From Welwitschia mirabilis (Eukaryota > Gnetophyta > Gnetopsida > Welwitschiales): DNA of 64,000 bases. The notes beneath the pieces were generated by a model. That model did no database searches. It saw nothing but the letters and a program-made list of their open reading frames with translations, and had not been told where the DNA came from. The stretch covers positions 74,828,181 to 74,892,180 of the forward strand of contig JBOZIK010000001.1 of the NCBI GenBank assembly GCA_051453625.1. Reading direction: 5' to 3'. The position numbers and the translations under genes were made by a program. This document shows positions 1 to 11,389 of the stretch, one piece after another (the stretch's first letter is position 1; each line of letters opens with the position of its first letter).

Positions 1-260
1 GTATAATTCACATGTATTATCTTAGAGTTAGCTAACACATTTATGAAGAAACCATTAAATGTGATTAAGGACTTGGTCATTCAAATAAAGAAAGCTTTCT
101 ACACTATTGATATATTTATTTTATAAGTTGAGCACCATAATGGATATCCCTTACTTCTAGGTAGAGCTTTCTGTGTAATAGCCCATTGCATTATATATAT
201 AATAACTAAATTGATAAAGTACTATTTTGGGAATAAATAATTTTCAATAAGAGTATTTGA
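1..260 (+). pseudogene. Gypsy A aspartic protease, C-terminal remnant
   Basis: The frame shows the late part of a retroviral-type protease. A hydrophobic stretch leads to LLGRAF at 154-171, matching the conserved 'ILGRPF' block of plant gypsy proteases. The catalytic D-T/S-G motif would lie left of the window. A stop interrupts the frame just before the block, in 'IL*VEHHNGYPLLLGRAF'. The protease would have cut the Gag-Pol polyprotein. Its position just upstream of the linker and RT agrees with the family order. Confidence 0.7.
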
Positions 261-589
261 GATAGCGTAAAAAGATTTAGATGACGATTTGAGTTTGAGA
301 AAAGAAATAAAGTACATCCTATTTTTAAAACACTATCCAATTTTAAAAAATGGTTCATGCTTCATGAGCTAAACTTGTTTGATGATAAATTAAAAGTAGA
401 CAACCTTTATGTGCTTAATAATTAAATTGAATTTAATCATCTACTAATTAAGTTTTCTAATCTAAGGAGTAATGAGCCTAAGTTTGTAAACTATATTAAA
501 GTTTTAGAAATTAACAACTTTGAGATTTATTATTTTAAGGATAGTCATCCACTACTGACATTCAGATGATAATCTAAGATGATAGACAG

Positions 590-1500
590 TATTTTTGAGA
601 ATTTCTCTAAAATCAAAAGTTTAAACCTAAACCTAAACCTAAAACCCTTAGATAGTTGACTAGAATATATTTTTCAAATAGAGATCTAAATAAACCATTG
701 ATTATTAACAAAATCATTTTCCCTCAATAAGAATCCAATCTCATCTTTCTTTTAGAATCTAAAATTCATGCATTTACTTAGTGCCATAATTATTTGACCA
801 CTGTACCCATTTCTATTATGCAATATAAAATCTACCTTAAAGAAAATGCTAAACCTGTGAGGAAACCCTAATGTAGACTTAATTTAGCCCTAAAGAAAAT
901 TATAAAAGATGAAATCATAAAACTTATGAATGTTAGAATTATTTACTCTATTGCTAATGATGAGTGGATTATCCCCTTAACAGTAGTATCTAAAAAGAGT
1001 GGGGAATGGCATATGTCTATATACTTTTGAAAACTAAATGATGTCACTAGAAAAGATCATTATTTTTTACCTTTTCTTGATTAGATTCTTGATATAATTC
1101 AAGGTTATGTTTTCCACTATTTCCTTAATGATTATAACAGTTACAATTAGGTTTGTATTACTATTGAAGACTAATCCAAAATTACTTTTTCTTCTCCTTT
1201 TGGTACCTTTTTCTTTAGATGCATGTTCTTCATACTTTGTAATGCTCCTAATGCTTTTTAGCATGCTATGATAGGTATCTTTTCTGATATGCTTGAGGAT
1301 TAAATTGATATTTTCATGGATGATGTCTCTATTTATGATAAAATGTTTAAACAAATATTAGACCATTTAGGGAAAGTCTTATATCGATGCATTTCTAATG
1401 GCCTTCACTTAAGTTATGAAAAGAGTTATTTTCTTATAAAGAGTGGTATGGTTTTAGATCACCATATTTCTTAAGAGGGAATTAGAATGGATGCTTCTAA
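590..1500 (+). pseudogene. Gypsy A reverse transcriptase with upstream linker
   Basis: The linker before RT contains a 'LNLKPL' stretch (about 620-650), the usual 'LELKPLP' of Athila-type elements. RT follows from about 839. Recognisable blocks are a 'SEWxxP...VPKK'-like segment near 960-1000, 'KLNDVTRKDHY' near 1030-1065, 'SPFGTFFFRCM' near 1190-1225, a 'LCNAPNAF' block near 1235-1260, and the catalytic FMDD at 1313-1324. Conserved Gln codons have become TAG or TAA, for instance before 'HAM' and in 'YN*V'. Several stops mean there is no product. The enzyme would have made cDNA from the element RNA. Confidence 0.88.
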
Positions 1501-1724
1501 AATTCTTATTATTCAAAATCCTAGTTCTCCTACAAATGTCAAATAGGTTCAATATTTTCTTCATCATTATGATTTTTATTATCAATTCATCTATGATTAT
1601 CCTTCTATTTTTAAACCCCTTTACTCATTGCCAGAGAAAGATTTCATACTCGAATGGAATGAATCTTGTTAACTTGATTTTAATAGACTTAAACATAAAT
1701 TATCTTATACTCCTATAGTTACTG

Positions 1725-2105
1725 GACCTGATTCTGTACTTAAATTTGAGCGTATGTATGATGCAAGTAACTTTGCTGTAGGTGGGATGTGAAAAATATA
1801 AGAATGATTTTAAAGTTATATTTTATTATAGAAAATCTTTGCCTAGAGCTTAAATGAACTATATCACTTCAAATAAAGAGATGTTATCTACTATCTTTTA
1901 CCTTAATTTTCTTAGACATTATTTTTTAGTCTTTTACACAAATGTTTATATTGACTATGCTACCATTTATTATCTCATGACTAAGAAAGATTTTAGTGCC
2001 TATTTGATTAGATGAATCCTTCTTATGTAAGAGTTTAATTTAACCATCATTGATAAAGAAAGGAAGCATAATTATGTTGACAAGCATTTGTCTTAACTTC
2101 CTTCT
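1725..2105 (+). pseudogene. Gypsy A RNase H domain
   Basis: The frame carries 'MYDASNFAVGGM', the conserved D-A-S block at the domain start. It continues with 'YYRKSLPRA*MNY' and 'SNKEMLSTIFYL' (from the usual T-x-KE-LLAV), 'YTNVYIDYATIYYLMTKKD' (usual VYTDHxALKYLLxKKD), and 'RKHNYVDKHLS' near the end (usual GxxNxVADxLSR). The Asp of 'YTD' reads Ile-Asp here. Two adjacent stops follow 'VGGM'. It sits between RT and integrase, as in all Ty3/gypsy pol genes. Confidence 0.85.
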
Positions 2106-2379
2106 CTTTTAGATGATATTATCATTGATGATTCCTTTCCTAATGAGTAGCTTTTTATTATCTCCTCTTTTTATCCTTCTCCCTGACATGCTAACATTGT
2201 AAACTATCTTATAACCATGAAAACGCCATAGCATTAGACTTATAACTAACGTAAATATTTTCTCCATTAGACAGATAACTATGAGTGGATTAAGCCACAT
2301 TTGTACGATAGGTGCAAAAATTAGATTATGAGAAAAGTATGCCTGATTCAGAAAAACCTGAGATTATTCATCTTTGTTA

Positions 2380-3440
2380 TGATCGTATTTGTATAGAACA
2401 TTTTAGTGGATATAAAACTGCTATGAAAATCCTTCATTCTAGTTTTTATTAGTCTTCTCTTTTTCGTGATTCATTTCATTTTATTAGAAAGTGTGATTCT
2501 TGTTAGCATTATGGTAGCCTTGTTCATTTATAAGAAATGCTCCTTAGACCTATTCTTGATTGTGAGCCTTTTGATTATTGAGGTATTAATTTCATAGACC
2601 CTATTTACCCATCTTATTTTAAGGAAAATTACATTTTAGTAGTTGTTGATTGTATGACTAAATGAGTTGAAGCCACACCTACTTATTTGAATGATGCATG
2701 AAGTATTCCATATTTTTATAGAACTTATATCTTTTGGAGATTTGATTTCCCTAGAGTTATTATTAGTGATAAGGGTACTGATTTTATTTATGTAGTTTTT
2801 TAAAAATTTCTTCTATCACTTCGTATAGAACTTGGAGTATTTTATATTTATCATCCTTAGACTAATGGACAAGATAAAAATGCCAACAGAGAAAAAAAGA
2901 AAATGCTTCAAAAATTTGTCTCCATTAATAAAAAGTCTTAGGCTTCTAAGCTTAATACTATTCTTTAGGCTTACTGTACCTCTTGGCATACTTCTTTTCA
3001 TTTTTCATCTTATAAACTTATTTATGATAAAATTCGTGTCTTACTGGTTGATGTGTGTTATAATTCTTATTATGCATTTCATCAACTTAATCTTGTGGAT
3101 TTTGATAAAAAACTTAAGTATAGATTATCTCAATTAGATCATCTTGATGAATAAAGAACTAGTGTTATACATCATTAATTAATTCATAAAGCCCAAGTAA
3201 AATTTAAATATGATAAAAGGATTTTACATAAAAAGTTTAAACCTAGTTAACTTATCTTATTGTATAATACAAAAGTTTAACTTTTAAATAAGAAGTTGAT
3301 CTCTAAATGATTAGATCCTTATCTTGTAAAGGAAGTGCATTTTAATAGCTTACTTAAAATTTTAGATTTGGAAGCTAAAGAGATTCAAAAAATTAATGGG
3401 TAAAGTTTGAAATTATATGAGGGATCTTTAAATACAATCA
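2380..3440 (+). pseudogene. Gypsy A integrase
   Basis: The zinc-binding half shows two His followed by CDSC at 2492-2503. The catalytic core follows: 'GINFIDPIYPSYF', where the usual first catalytic Asp (GID) is Asn at 2588-2590 (GAT to AAT); then 'VVVDCMTK*VEA', 'RVIISDKGTDF' with the second Asp at 2768-2770, and a Glu at 2891-2893 in 'ANREKKK'. The C-terminal part (about 3180-3430) has 'KFKPS*LILLYNTKV*LL' and 'INGQ/KLYEG'-like text, typical of plant gypsy integrase ends. Many TAG/TAA/TGA stops are present. The enzyme would have inserted cDNA into the host chromosome. Confidence 0.88.
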
Positions 3441-5700
3441 TGAACATGATTAAAGTGCTTATTTTGGAGGTTCCTCTCAGTGAGGAGGACTTCCTTCCTA
3501 TTATTCTCTAAGTTCTTTATTAGCCTATTCTTTTCATTAAATGTTATAATATTACTCAATTATCTTGTAAACTTGACTTGTGTATTACTTTGTGAAGTTT
3601 TATAATTAGTTTTATACTTTAGTATTTACAGTTGATAAGAATGGATCTACCCAATTTTGAGACATTTTCATGTCTATAGACTTCATTTAAAGGAAAATTC
3701 CTTAGTTTTTTATGTTTTTTCAATGGTGTTTAAATATTAGATTACTCGAGAGTGTTATTTTTTATCTTTTATCTTGCTTATTTATCTTTATCTTTTTTGA
3801 GTATGTAATCATGTTAAAATTTTGGTGGTAAAAAAAGAAAGAAAAAAAATAGAGAGAAATAATAATCATGAGTTATTGTATTTTGTGCTTTAAAGAAAAA
3901 TGCATGACCATCATGATGTCCTACCAAACTGAGGTAAATATTTTTAAATGGAATCTTTGATAGTGTTGGTAGTTGTGGAAACTCCACTGGGAGGTTATCT
4001 GAACATGATTCGCTTGTCCCTATTTCTATGATAGTGGTTCCAATTTCCTCATCATGACAAAAGAAATAAAAACTTTGAGGTAAGAAATTAGTGATTTCCT
4101 AATGTTATTAGAGTCATTACTAGTTCCCTAGACTCTTAGTATTTTTACTTGATCATTTCACTTTGGGATATTCAAGTGAGTTTGTGGGTGGAAGCAGGTG
4201 AGTTCATTTCTAAGTAACTTCAGTTTTGACATTCATTGTTATACACACTTGAAGCCTTAACTAATGCCATAGCCTCTGACTTTTTTAAATGAATGTTATG
4301 AAGTTAATACATCTCCTCATTCATATTTACTCAAGTAATATTATAATGTTTTTCTTAAGTGTTTGCTAGATTAGTACTTAGGATAGGTAAATAATCTTCT
4401 CCTTATTCCTTATGTCCATTTTCACTCTTTTTTCCTCAATTTTTGGATCTAGGGTTTTAAAGCCATTTTTTCATTTTCTTATTTCTTCTTAAGACTTTAA
4501 TCATTTAGTAATTTTCTTGATATTCAACCATGGTAAAATGTTTTTCTAAAAACAGATTTCTTAGAAAAATTTTTAAGAGAACGCATTTTTCCACAATCAT
4601 TTTGAGTTCCCTTGTAGATTATTGAGTTCTAATTCTATCATTCTTTCATTTTCTATTTTGCATGTTCATATAGTTTTTATTATAGATTTTTAACCTAGAT
4701 AGTCTATTTTCTTTAGCCATAGTTTTTCCTTTTATTTGTGTTTATTCATTTTCTTTTGGTTTTCCTAGTTTTTCATGTTTTTCTATGGGATTTTATATTT
4801 CTTGTCTTATTTGTTTTTAGAAATATCACTTACATGTTCCTATCTGAGTATAACTTTTATGGCTGATGTTTTTGTTATGGAAACCTTTTCGATGTTTTGT
4901 TGTCTACCTAGTCATTGAGACAACATTGTGGTAGATGATGATCCAATTCTTTCTGAGACTTGTCCTAGAGTGATCATTTGGATGACAGGTCTGAATGATA
5001 GTATGATAAAACTGTGGTTCAAATCCTTTTTCCTTATTTTGACTTAGTTTCTTATCATTTACTTTCTTCTGAGCATTGACGGTCTATCTGGCTAGTACCA
5101 ATATTTTAGAACATGTTTAACCTAATTTCATTGCTAGATTTGCAAGATCTCTTCAAATTTGCAAAAATGAGGTATGTTTCTCTTTCCTCCTATTTTTCAT
5201 TTTTTCCTCCCTTCCATTTTTTAGCGTTTTAACATGTAGTTTTTACATATATTATTTAGTTTTTTACGCTCTTCATTTTGGGACTTACAGATTTGAATTT
5301 GACTCCATATTTTTGAGTTATGATCAATTTTGTGAATTATGAGGTATTTTTAGGTTTTTTCCTTTTTTACTCATTTTCTTATAAATTATAGATCAAATTG
5401 TAGTGGTCCTTTAGGAAAAATTGATCAGTGCGATGTGCTCTACAATTTTAGCATATTAGATTTTCTATTTGAGTACTTTGGTTTTTTTCACTACATGTGG
5501 GACCTACTACATACACAGTTTTTGCACTTTTTTATTTTTTCCTTCATTTTTCTCTCACATTTAGTTAATTTGGGATGCATTGCATCTTTTGAGATGGGAA
5601 AAAACATATTTTCAGTATTTTTACTAATTCTTCATCAATTTTAGTGGTCATTATTGCATACCTATGCAACATTTTGACTTGTTTATTTGTTTTTTCATTA
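3441..5700 (+). other. Non-coding 3' region of gypsy A
   Basis: I see no convincing coding frame. A purine-rich tract after 'TTTGGTGGTA' (3821-3860) resembles the decayed 'aagtttggggg' tract seen after pol in Athila-type elements. The rest is T-rich and unassigned. A 69-codon open frame at 5435-5644 is low-complexity Phe/Leu and not believable as a gene. Confidence 0.45.
3824..3860 (+). other. Polypurine-tract-like sequence
   Basis: A run consisting almost entirely of A and G follows GGTGGT, with only two T residues. Such a tract primes plus-strand DNA synthesis in LTR elements when it lies next to the 3' LTR. Here it may be an internal tract, since no LTR start is obvious downstream. Confidence 0.35.
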
Positions 5701-5719
5701 CGATTTTTATGTTTTTAAT

Positions 5720-7000
5720 TGAGTAGGTCACATAAACATAGAGATAGATAGGCAAAGTCTTTAACTAAGCCTATAGAGTAGGAGGTAGACCCTTTGGTTA
5801 AGCCTAAGGTACAGCATGCAGAACCCGCACATTTGCCACCTTGATATAGACAATCTTTGAGCATACAGATAGCTAGCATTCATGTCAAGAGATATTTTGG
5901 AGATTTCATGAGCCACTTAGAGCTAGAGGTTGATTAGAGATTGATAGATTTATGGCTTAGATGGATTACAAATGCACATGATGCATATTACACTTCTAAT
6001 ATGAGAGAGTTCTATGACACCATGCATAAAGAAAGGCAATCAGATGCTTGTGGTCAGCCCCAAGACATGATCGTTGCTTACATTAGAGACCATGAGATAG
6101 CTATTCTCCCATCCTAAATTACAGTTATCATAAATCTTAGAGGATTTAGGAGAATTTATATTCATTCAACTAGTGGGATAGAGGAGCTTCAAGCCTATAA
6201 TGCCATCTTAGATATTCTAGCTAATTTAACCACTGATTAACAAGGGATAAATGTTATCCAGCTAATCTCTGCATACAGAGTTTTACATAGATGACTAATT
6301 TATAATATCATTCATCATTTCATGATAGTCATGCTATTATGACACACCTCTAGATTCTGGTAACTTTTCATTAGAGGGAATAGATGAACTTACTTATATC
6401 TATTTGGAGAAGACTCAAGGCTATGATTAAGGCATGATGTCTATAGATACTATTTTATCTATTCTTTCTCTTAGCTTTTTTCAGATGATTTGGGATACTA
6501 GAGCTTATATATAAGTAGCGTATCTTACATATTCAAACTTTTACATGCTATTTATAGGATATAGGCATATAAGTACTAGGAGAGATAAAAATATTTCAGA
6601 TACAAAGACCTACAGTTAGAGATTCATTAGAGAAGATTCAAATCCTCTTATTTGGGACTATCAAGACCATTATAGATTTCATAGACACTAGTATCTAGGC
6701 ACTTTATCAAAGGATTCAGACCTTTGAGTAGATAGTTGAGCAAAGGATTGTATCCATTGAGAGAAGAGTACAGCACACAGAGGATCAGATGGTGACATTG
6801 ATAAGTGCATTGTCTCTATCTAGCAAAATGTGACTATAAAAAAAGTACGTATGTATCTAGGGTGATGAGATAGTTAGGTTTATTGTAGCATTTCTTGATG
6901 TCTATCTCCTTACAGATCCTAAGCATCCTCCATCTTTTCCCCCTTTTTCTAAGCCAATTGTTAAACCATAGTTTATCATGCATAGATAAGGAAAGTGATT
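5720..7000 (+). pseudogene. Plant transposon-protein ORF (Athila-type extra ORF) remnant
   Basis: After about 5840 one frame, broken only by stops at former Gln/Arg codons, reads 'RYFGDFMSHLELEVD', 'RWITNAHDAYYTSNMREFYDTMH' and 'VAYIRDHEIAILPS*ITVIINL'. This matches the 'LVREFYANL ... VRGxxVxFSxxxINxxL' layout of the plant-only 'putative plant transposon protein' domain. A later stretch (about 6270-6320) reads 'HR*LIYNIIHHF', like that family's 'LLHxIIxxxI' segment. The C-terminal part (6600-6840) looks polar and coiled-coil-like. Function in the family is unknown; it occupies the env-like ORF position. It is broken by multiple stops. Confidence 0.6.
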
Positions 7001-7429
7001 TTGCATATTTTATATCCCTTCTATACCCTTTTTGTACTAAAATCTGTCTTTAATATATATAAATATCATTTCTATTACCATGATGTACTATTTCTTCGTA
7101 ATTTTTACATGATTATCTTTTAATTTTTCTAATTAGAATTTGATTATACTTTGGTAAATATTTAGGTTATTTATCATGATTAATTGATTATCTAAGAAAA
7201 TCAATTTTTTTTCATAGGTTCTAGTTTTGAAAAAACTTTTCTAAGACTCTCATCTCCTCCATCATTTGGACATCTACCTCGATGATCTTCTTTTGATTCT
7301 TCATAGGTGTTTTATTCAATGTTTCTAATTCCTCAAAAATTTATTCATATCTCTAAAATATTCTACAAATCTTTTTTTGAGATAATTTCTTTAGGTATCA
7401 TAGTTGTTTTTATTATCTAATACGTTGGC

Positions 7430-8510
7430 TCTATGATTTACCACCTAGTTTTGTTAAGGACTAATAAGGCTAAGTGAGGGGCTACATTGCACTACCAACT
7501 TACATATATTTAATAGGGTATTCTAAGTTGTTTTATAGGTAAATAGAAAGTAAATTCTTGGTTTTAATAATAATAAAGAGCTAGAATAAAAAGTATCAAA
7601 ATATACAATCTCTATGATAAATTACAAGCATTTTTGAGTAAACAAGAATAATCTATATTTCTAATGATAACTTTCTACAAATAATAAGGTTGATGCACTG
7701 ATTGAATATTTACTAGAGAACATCATTCACTTCATCATCTATACAACAAGACAGATGACTATGCCAATTGGATGCTAACTAAGGTTTAACTAGTAGTCAA
7801 TGTGAGTTTAACTATAAGGTGTCATTGTCTCCTTTATCATTGGGATGACTAGCTAAACAACATTACTGTAATGCCCACACTAAATGAATCATCTAACTTT
7901 TACCACTTGTATTCTATTTTATTTTTGCATGTCTATTAGGACTTATCCATATCTTTCTATCTATACAATTTCATGTTTTAAGTTAATAAGTATATGTCTC
8001 TTCCTGGAATCCTTCTTGTCTGTGTTTGCATTTGACATTCTTGTGATAAGAGACTGAGGGGATGAAAAACCATCTTATAGTTTTAGAGATATGTTTTCTT
8101 GGTATTGGATAGCATCTCCTCCATTAAAGTGTGACTACTTTGTAACATAAATGTGGTGTAATTTTTAATATAAAACATTTTTTGTGCTTTAATGTGTGAA
8201 TAATCTTCTCCCTTATAACTTATGTTTCTTGAGATCCAATGATAGTTTTTCTAGTAATATAGATTATGAGGGTAACTTTTGTTAAGGCTGTGCTTTGATA
8301 GTTTAGGTGCATTATTATTTTCTTTTCTTAGATTAGCCTAATGTGTTTTATTTCATTTNNNNNNNNNNATAGGATAGGTTATATTTTTTTTTTCTCTTGA
8401 AGGAAACTCTCTTATTTTCATATTTTGGCCTCTAATAAATTATGACATTTTGGTCACTTCTATCTATATTAGTGTGCTGTGTTTGTGCATTATTATTTAG
8501 GATAAATAGA
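7430..8510 (+). repeat. Diverged 3'-unit repeat, copy 1 (LTR-like)
   Basis: This stretch aligns by eye with 10125-11345. Shared anchors include 'GGCTAAGTGAGGGGCTA' at about 7472 against 'GGCTAAGTGATGGGCTA' at about 10158, then a TTTTGATGATAATGAATGG-type segment, 'GTTTAGGTGCATTA' and a shared 'TTAGTgTGyTGTGTTT' end. Both copies follow the C-terminus of a transposon-protein ORF. They could be LTRs or 3' untranslated regions of one family. The copies are too diverged to settle their ends by eye. A 10-N gap lies inside copy 1. Confidence 0.5.
8359..8368. other. 10-base N gap
   Basis: Short run of N inside copy 1 of the 3'-unit repeat. No flanking duplication is visible. Confidence 0.95.
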
Positions 8511-8989
8511 ATTCTACCTAGAATGTAAATGCTGCATAAATACATATTACACTAAAGATAATAAATCATTTACCTTTTTTATCCTAATAATGTAGCCAAT
8601 AAATGAAATGCCATGGAACAATGTAGGTGCCACCTTCTCTAATTTGTTAAAAGAGTATTCAATAAGTATTTCAATAAATCTATTTAGTATGCAATGATTA
8701 AGTTGTTAGTAAATGCAATCACTATCAAAAAAGAGGCAGAGGACCTCCCATGAAAGAAAGCAACTGAAGATCAATTGGCTAGGCGAGGATAAAGTGAAGG
8801 TATTAATCGAAAGAGTTTGATTGATGTTATGATAGATGATTTTAGCATTGAAGATTAAAAACATGATGATAAATGAAGATGCAGTTCATGTAATGATGAC
8901 AAAAATTTAATTGTCATAGTTCATGGGACGATGACTTAGGGATGTGCTAACTGCACCTTAAGGGCATTTATTCTATATATTTTTTATAG

Positions 8990-9245
8990 GTAATTACTTT
9001 TAAGGCATTTATTTAATAAAATTAAAAGGGCTTTTGATGCATTTTATTAAGGCCTTTGAAGGTGTTTCTTTAAAAAATGCCTCAAAAGCCCTTTTAAAGC
9101 ATTTTATTAAAATACCTTAGAAATACGTTAAAATCTTATTGGCTTTTAAGGTGAGGTTTTTTGAAGTTTTTTGTGAAAAAATACCTTGAAAGATTTAAGA
9201 TATTTTTTAAGACCTTTTAAGGCATTTTAGAAATGCCTTAAAAGC
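8990..9245. repeat. Fold-back AT-rich block with nested inverted repeats
   Basis: The words AAGGC/GCCTT and AAAAGGGC/GCCCTTTT recur in both orientations. The arms 9022-9044 and 9075-9097 pair over 23 bases with about one mismatch and a 30-base loop. A perfect 13-base-arm hairpin has arms at 9215-9227 and 9231-9243 with loop TAG. No coding frame crosses it. It lies between two copies of a retroelement 3' unit. It may be a decayed MITE or fold-back element, or a hairpin-prone part of a retroelement non-coding region. Confidence 0.7.
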
Positions 9246-9269
9246 CTATAGTGTATAGGTTTTAGAAGA

Positions 9270-9650
9270 GGTAGAGGGACCTTAGGTATAGAGATTCGTG
9301 GTTGATATTACTATTAAGCAGATACAAACTCTCCTAATAGATACACTATAGGGCCTTAGAGAGACTATGAACTAAGGCTTTACTAAGTTGTAGAAGAGGA
9401 AATCCACTATTGAAAGGATAGTTTAGCACATAGAGGAGTAGTTGATAGATGTATGTGATTACGTATTATACATTGAATATGGTGTTTTCATTGACATCCC
9501 AGAAGTAGTCAGAGCATAGGAAGATGAAACTACATGATCTATTATTATAACCATTAACCATCATTTCCCTATAGATCTTGAGCATTATCAATCCTTTCCA
9601 TTGGTAACTAAGCCTAGAGCATATCAAGAATTTATTATGACACAGTAAAA
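9270..9650 (+). pseudogene. Second copy of the transposon-protein ORF C-terminus
   Basis: One frame reads 'GLRETMN*GFTKL*KRKSTIERIVQHIEE*LIDVCDYV', then a Pro-containing tail ending 'SFPLVTKPRAYQEFIMTQ'. This parallels the end of the 5720-7000 ORF ('REKSTAHRG/VQHTEDQM ... KPIVKP*FIMHR') and has the heptad-like look of a short coiled coil. Only the C-terminal third is present. It precedes copy 2 of the 3' unit just as the first ORF precedes copy 1, so a whole 3' segment (about 6600-8500 and 9270-11345) exists twice in diverged form. Confidence 0.5.
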
Positions 9651-10124
9651 AAAGTGATTTATTATATTATATTATGTATCTTTTCTTCATGAATTATGCT
9701 TAGATACTTATGATTTCATACAGAAATCATTTTTTAGTATCATTATTGTATTCAATTTTATTTTTGAGATATTATGCAGATTATCTACATATTATTGGGA
9801 CATTTTATGGTAATGATTTTTTATGTTACACATGATTATTTTTTGGGGTATGCTATTAAATATGGTTATTTTTTAATGTTCATATTTCTTTAAAAAATTT
9901 TATAGGCTTTTATTTTTTAAGAATATTTTTGAGTCCATTATCTCCTCCATCATCTAGATTATGTATAAGAGAATAGTACAACCACTTACTCTGCACAAGT
10001 AAAACATTCAGTTATTTATTTTTGACATTTTTATCTTATATTTTGAGATTTTTAAGATTATTTTTAAGTTTATTTTATATTTCTTTACTTGATTCATTTT
10101 TAGTTAATGAGGCTTACAATTGTA
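9651..10124. other. Spacer between ORF C-terminus and repeat copy 2
   Basis: AT-rich. It contains a 'CTCCTCCATCATCTAGAT' stretch (about 9943-9960) matching 'CTCCTCCATCATTTGGAC' near 7253, so it belongs to the same duplicated 3' unit. No coding signal. Confidence 0.4.
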
Positions 10125-11345
10125 ATTGTTTGCCTAGTTTTGTGAAGAAATGACAAGGCTAAGTGATGGGCTATGTTGTGATACAAAATTGTATGTATTT
10201 GATAGGATATTTTGAGTAGTTCTATAGGACATTTGATAAGTTTATGCTAAGTTTTGATGATAATGAATGGCTAAGAAGAATATCATAAATTATAAAAACA
10301 TGCAATCTTCATTACATTTTATATTGTAATACTTCCTATCTAAAGTAGAAAACTTATAATCAAAAGATTGATCCAATATAAAAAACATGTTTATAAAATC
10401 CATGATCTACCTTATTATCCAAATGATAGTATAGATGATAGAAGAAGTTATATTAACTAAGACACTTATTGAACCAAACTAATACTAATGTGGATCTTGT
10501 ATGAGATGACATCATCTCTTATGATGTTTAGAGGATTAGCAAAATGATACCTAAAAATAACTATTCATCAAACTTTATCAAAGTTTTGCCATAGGTCATG
10601 AATCATCTTATGTAATTATTAGGATTCTATCACATCTGTTAGTGTTTATTGTTTTTAGAGTCTTATCTGTAATAAATACCTCTTTCATCTTTGACTTTAT
10701 TTTCTTTAGCATTAGAAATTCTCATGATATGATGTTTAAGGATAGACGATCCATTCTTATTATTGTAGAGAGATATATTTCTTAGTATTGAGCTATGTAT
10801 CCCTTGTTGAAATTTTATTTCTTTGTAACATTAATGTTGATTTAAATATAATCAAAACTATATTTTTCTTTTCATACCTTTTATTATGTGTATCTTCCTT
10901 ATGGTTTATGTTACTTACAATTCTATACTAACTTTATCTATGATACAGATCATAAGGGTAATCTTTGTTAAAACTGATACTAGTAGTTTAGGTGCATTAC
11001 ATTTTATTTCTAAATTAAGTTGCTTTTTTTTCATATTCTGTTCAATGCTGATAGCTTAGATTGGTCTTCATAGTAATGACTTTTCTTAACTAATCTAGAT
11101 TATATAGGATTGATCTTTATGATAGGTTGATTTGCTAATTGAATAGATGTTGCATTTAGATCAGTCTTGTATCTCATTTGCATAGTGTGTTTGTTTTCAT
11201 TGTTCTTTTATTCTATTTGCATTGTTATGTTTTTCTACATAGAAACTACATAAATATTTTATATGAAATAAACTCTCTTTCTCCTCACCTATGCCTTTGA
11301 CGGATTATGACATTTGGATCATTCCCATCCACATTAGTATGTTGT
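10125..11345 (+). repeat. Diverged 3'-unit repeat, copy 2 (LTR-like)
   Basis: Partner of 7430-8510, with the same anchor words in the same order. Divergence is large and indel-rich. This separates it from the near-identical assembly overlaps elsewhere in the window and marks it as a real, old duplication of a retroelement segment. Confidence 0.5.
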
Positions 11346-11389
11346 GTTTTGAAATATATATTTGTAATTAATAAGATTTAATAAGAACG

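Larger units (their letters stand above)
1..7010 (+). mobile_element. Ty3/gypsy element A, Athila/Tat-like, decayed and cut by the window start
   Basis: Protease, RT, RNase H and integrase remnants follow in the order usual for Ty3/gypsy. They are followed by about 2.2 kb of non-coding sequence and then a plant transposon-protein ORF, the layout of Athila/Tat-type elements. The 5' LTR and gag lie outside the window. All domains carry in-frame stops and frameshifts, so the element cannot be autonomous. The lineage is inferred from motif style and the extra ORF, not from a tree. The right boundary is approximate because no clean LTR end was found. Confidence 0.75.

Noticed and set aside
620-651. 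CCTAAA-type triplet of repeats resembling plant telomere sequence
   Set aside because: Only about three 6-base units, not the 7-base CCCTAAA. In the + frame they encode the 'LNLNLNLKPL' linker that normally precedes gypsy RT, so a coding origin explains them.
2816-3137. Overlapping open frames on both strands (2832-3137 + and 3001-2816 -)
   Set aside because: The + frame only partly follows the integrase frame and the minus one is its shadow. The real signal is the frameshifted integrase.
9215-9243. Perfect hairpin as a bacterial-type terminator
   Set aside because: The surrounding DNA is plant retroelement sequence and the block has many other inverted repeats. No gene ends there.
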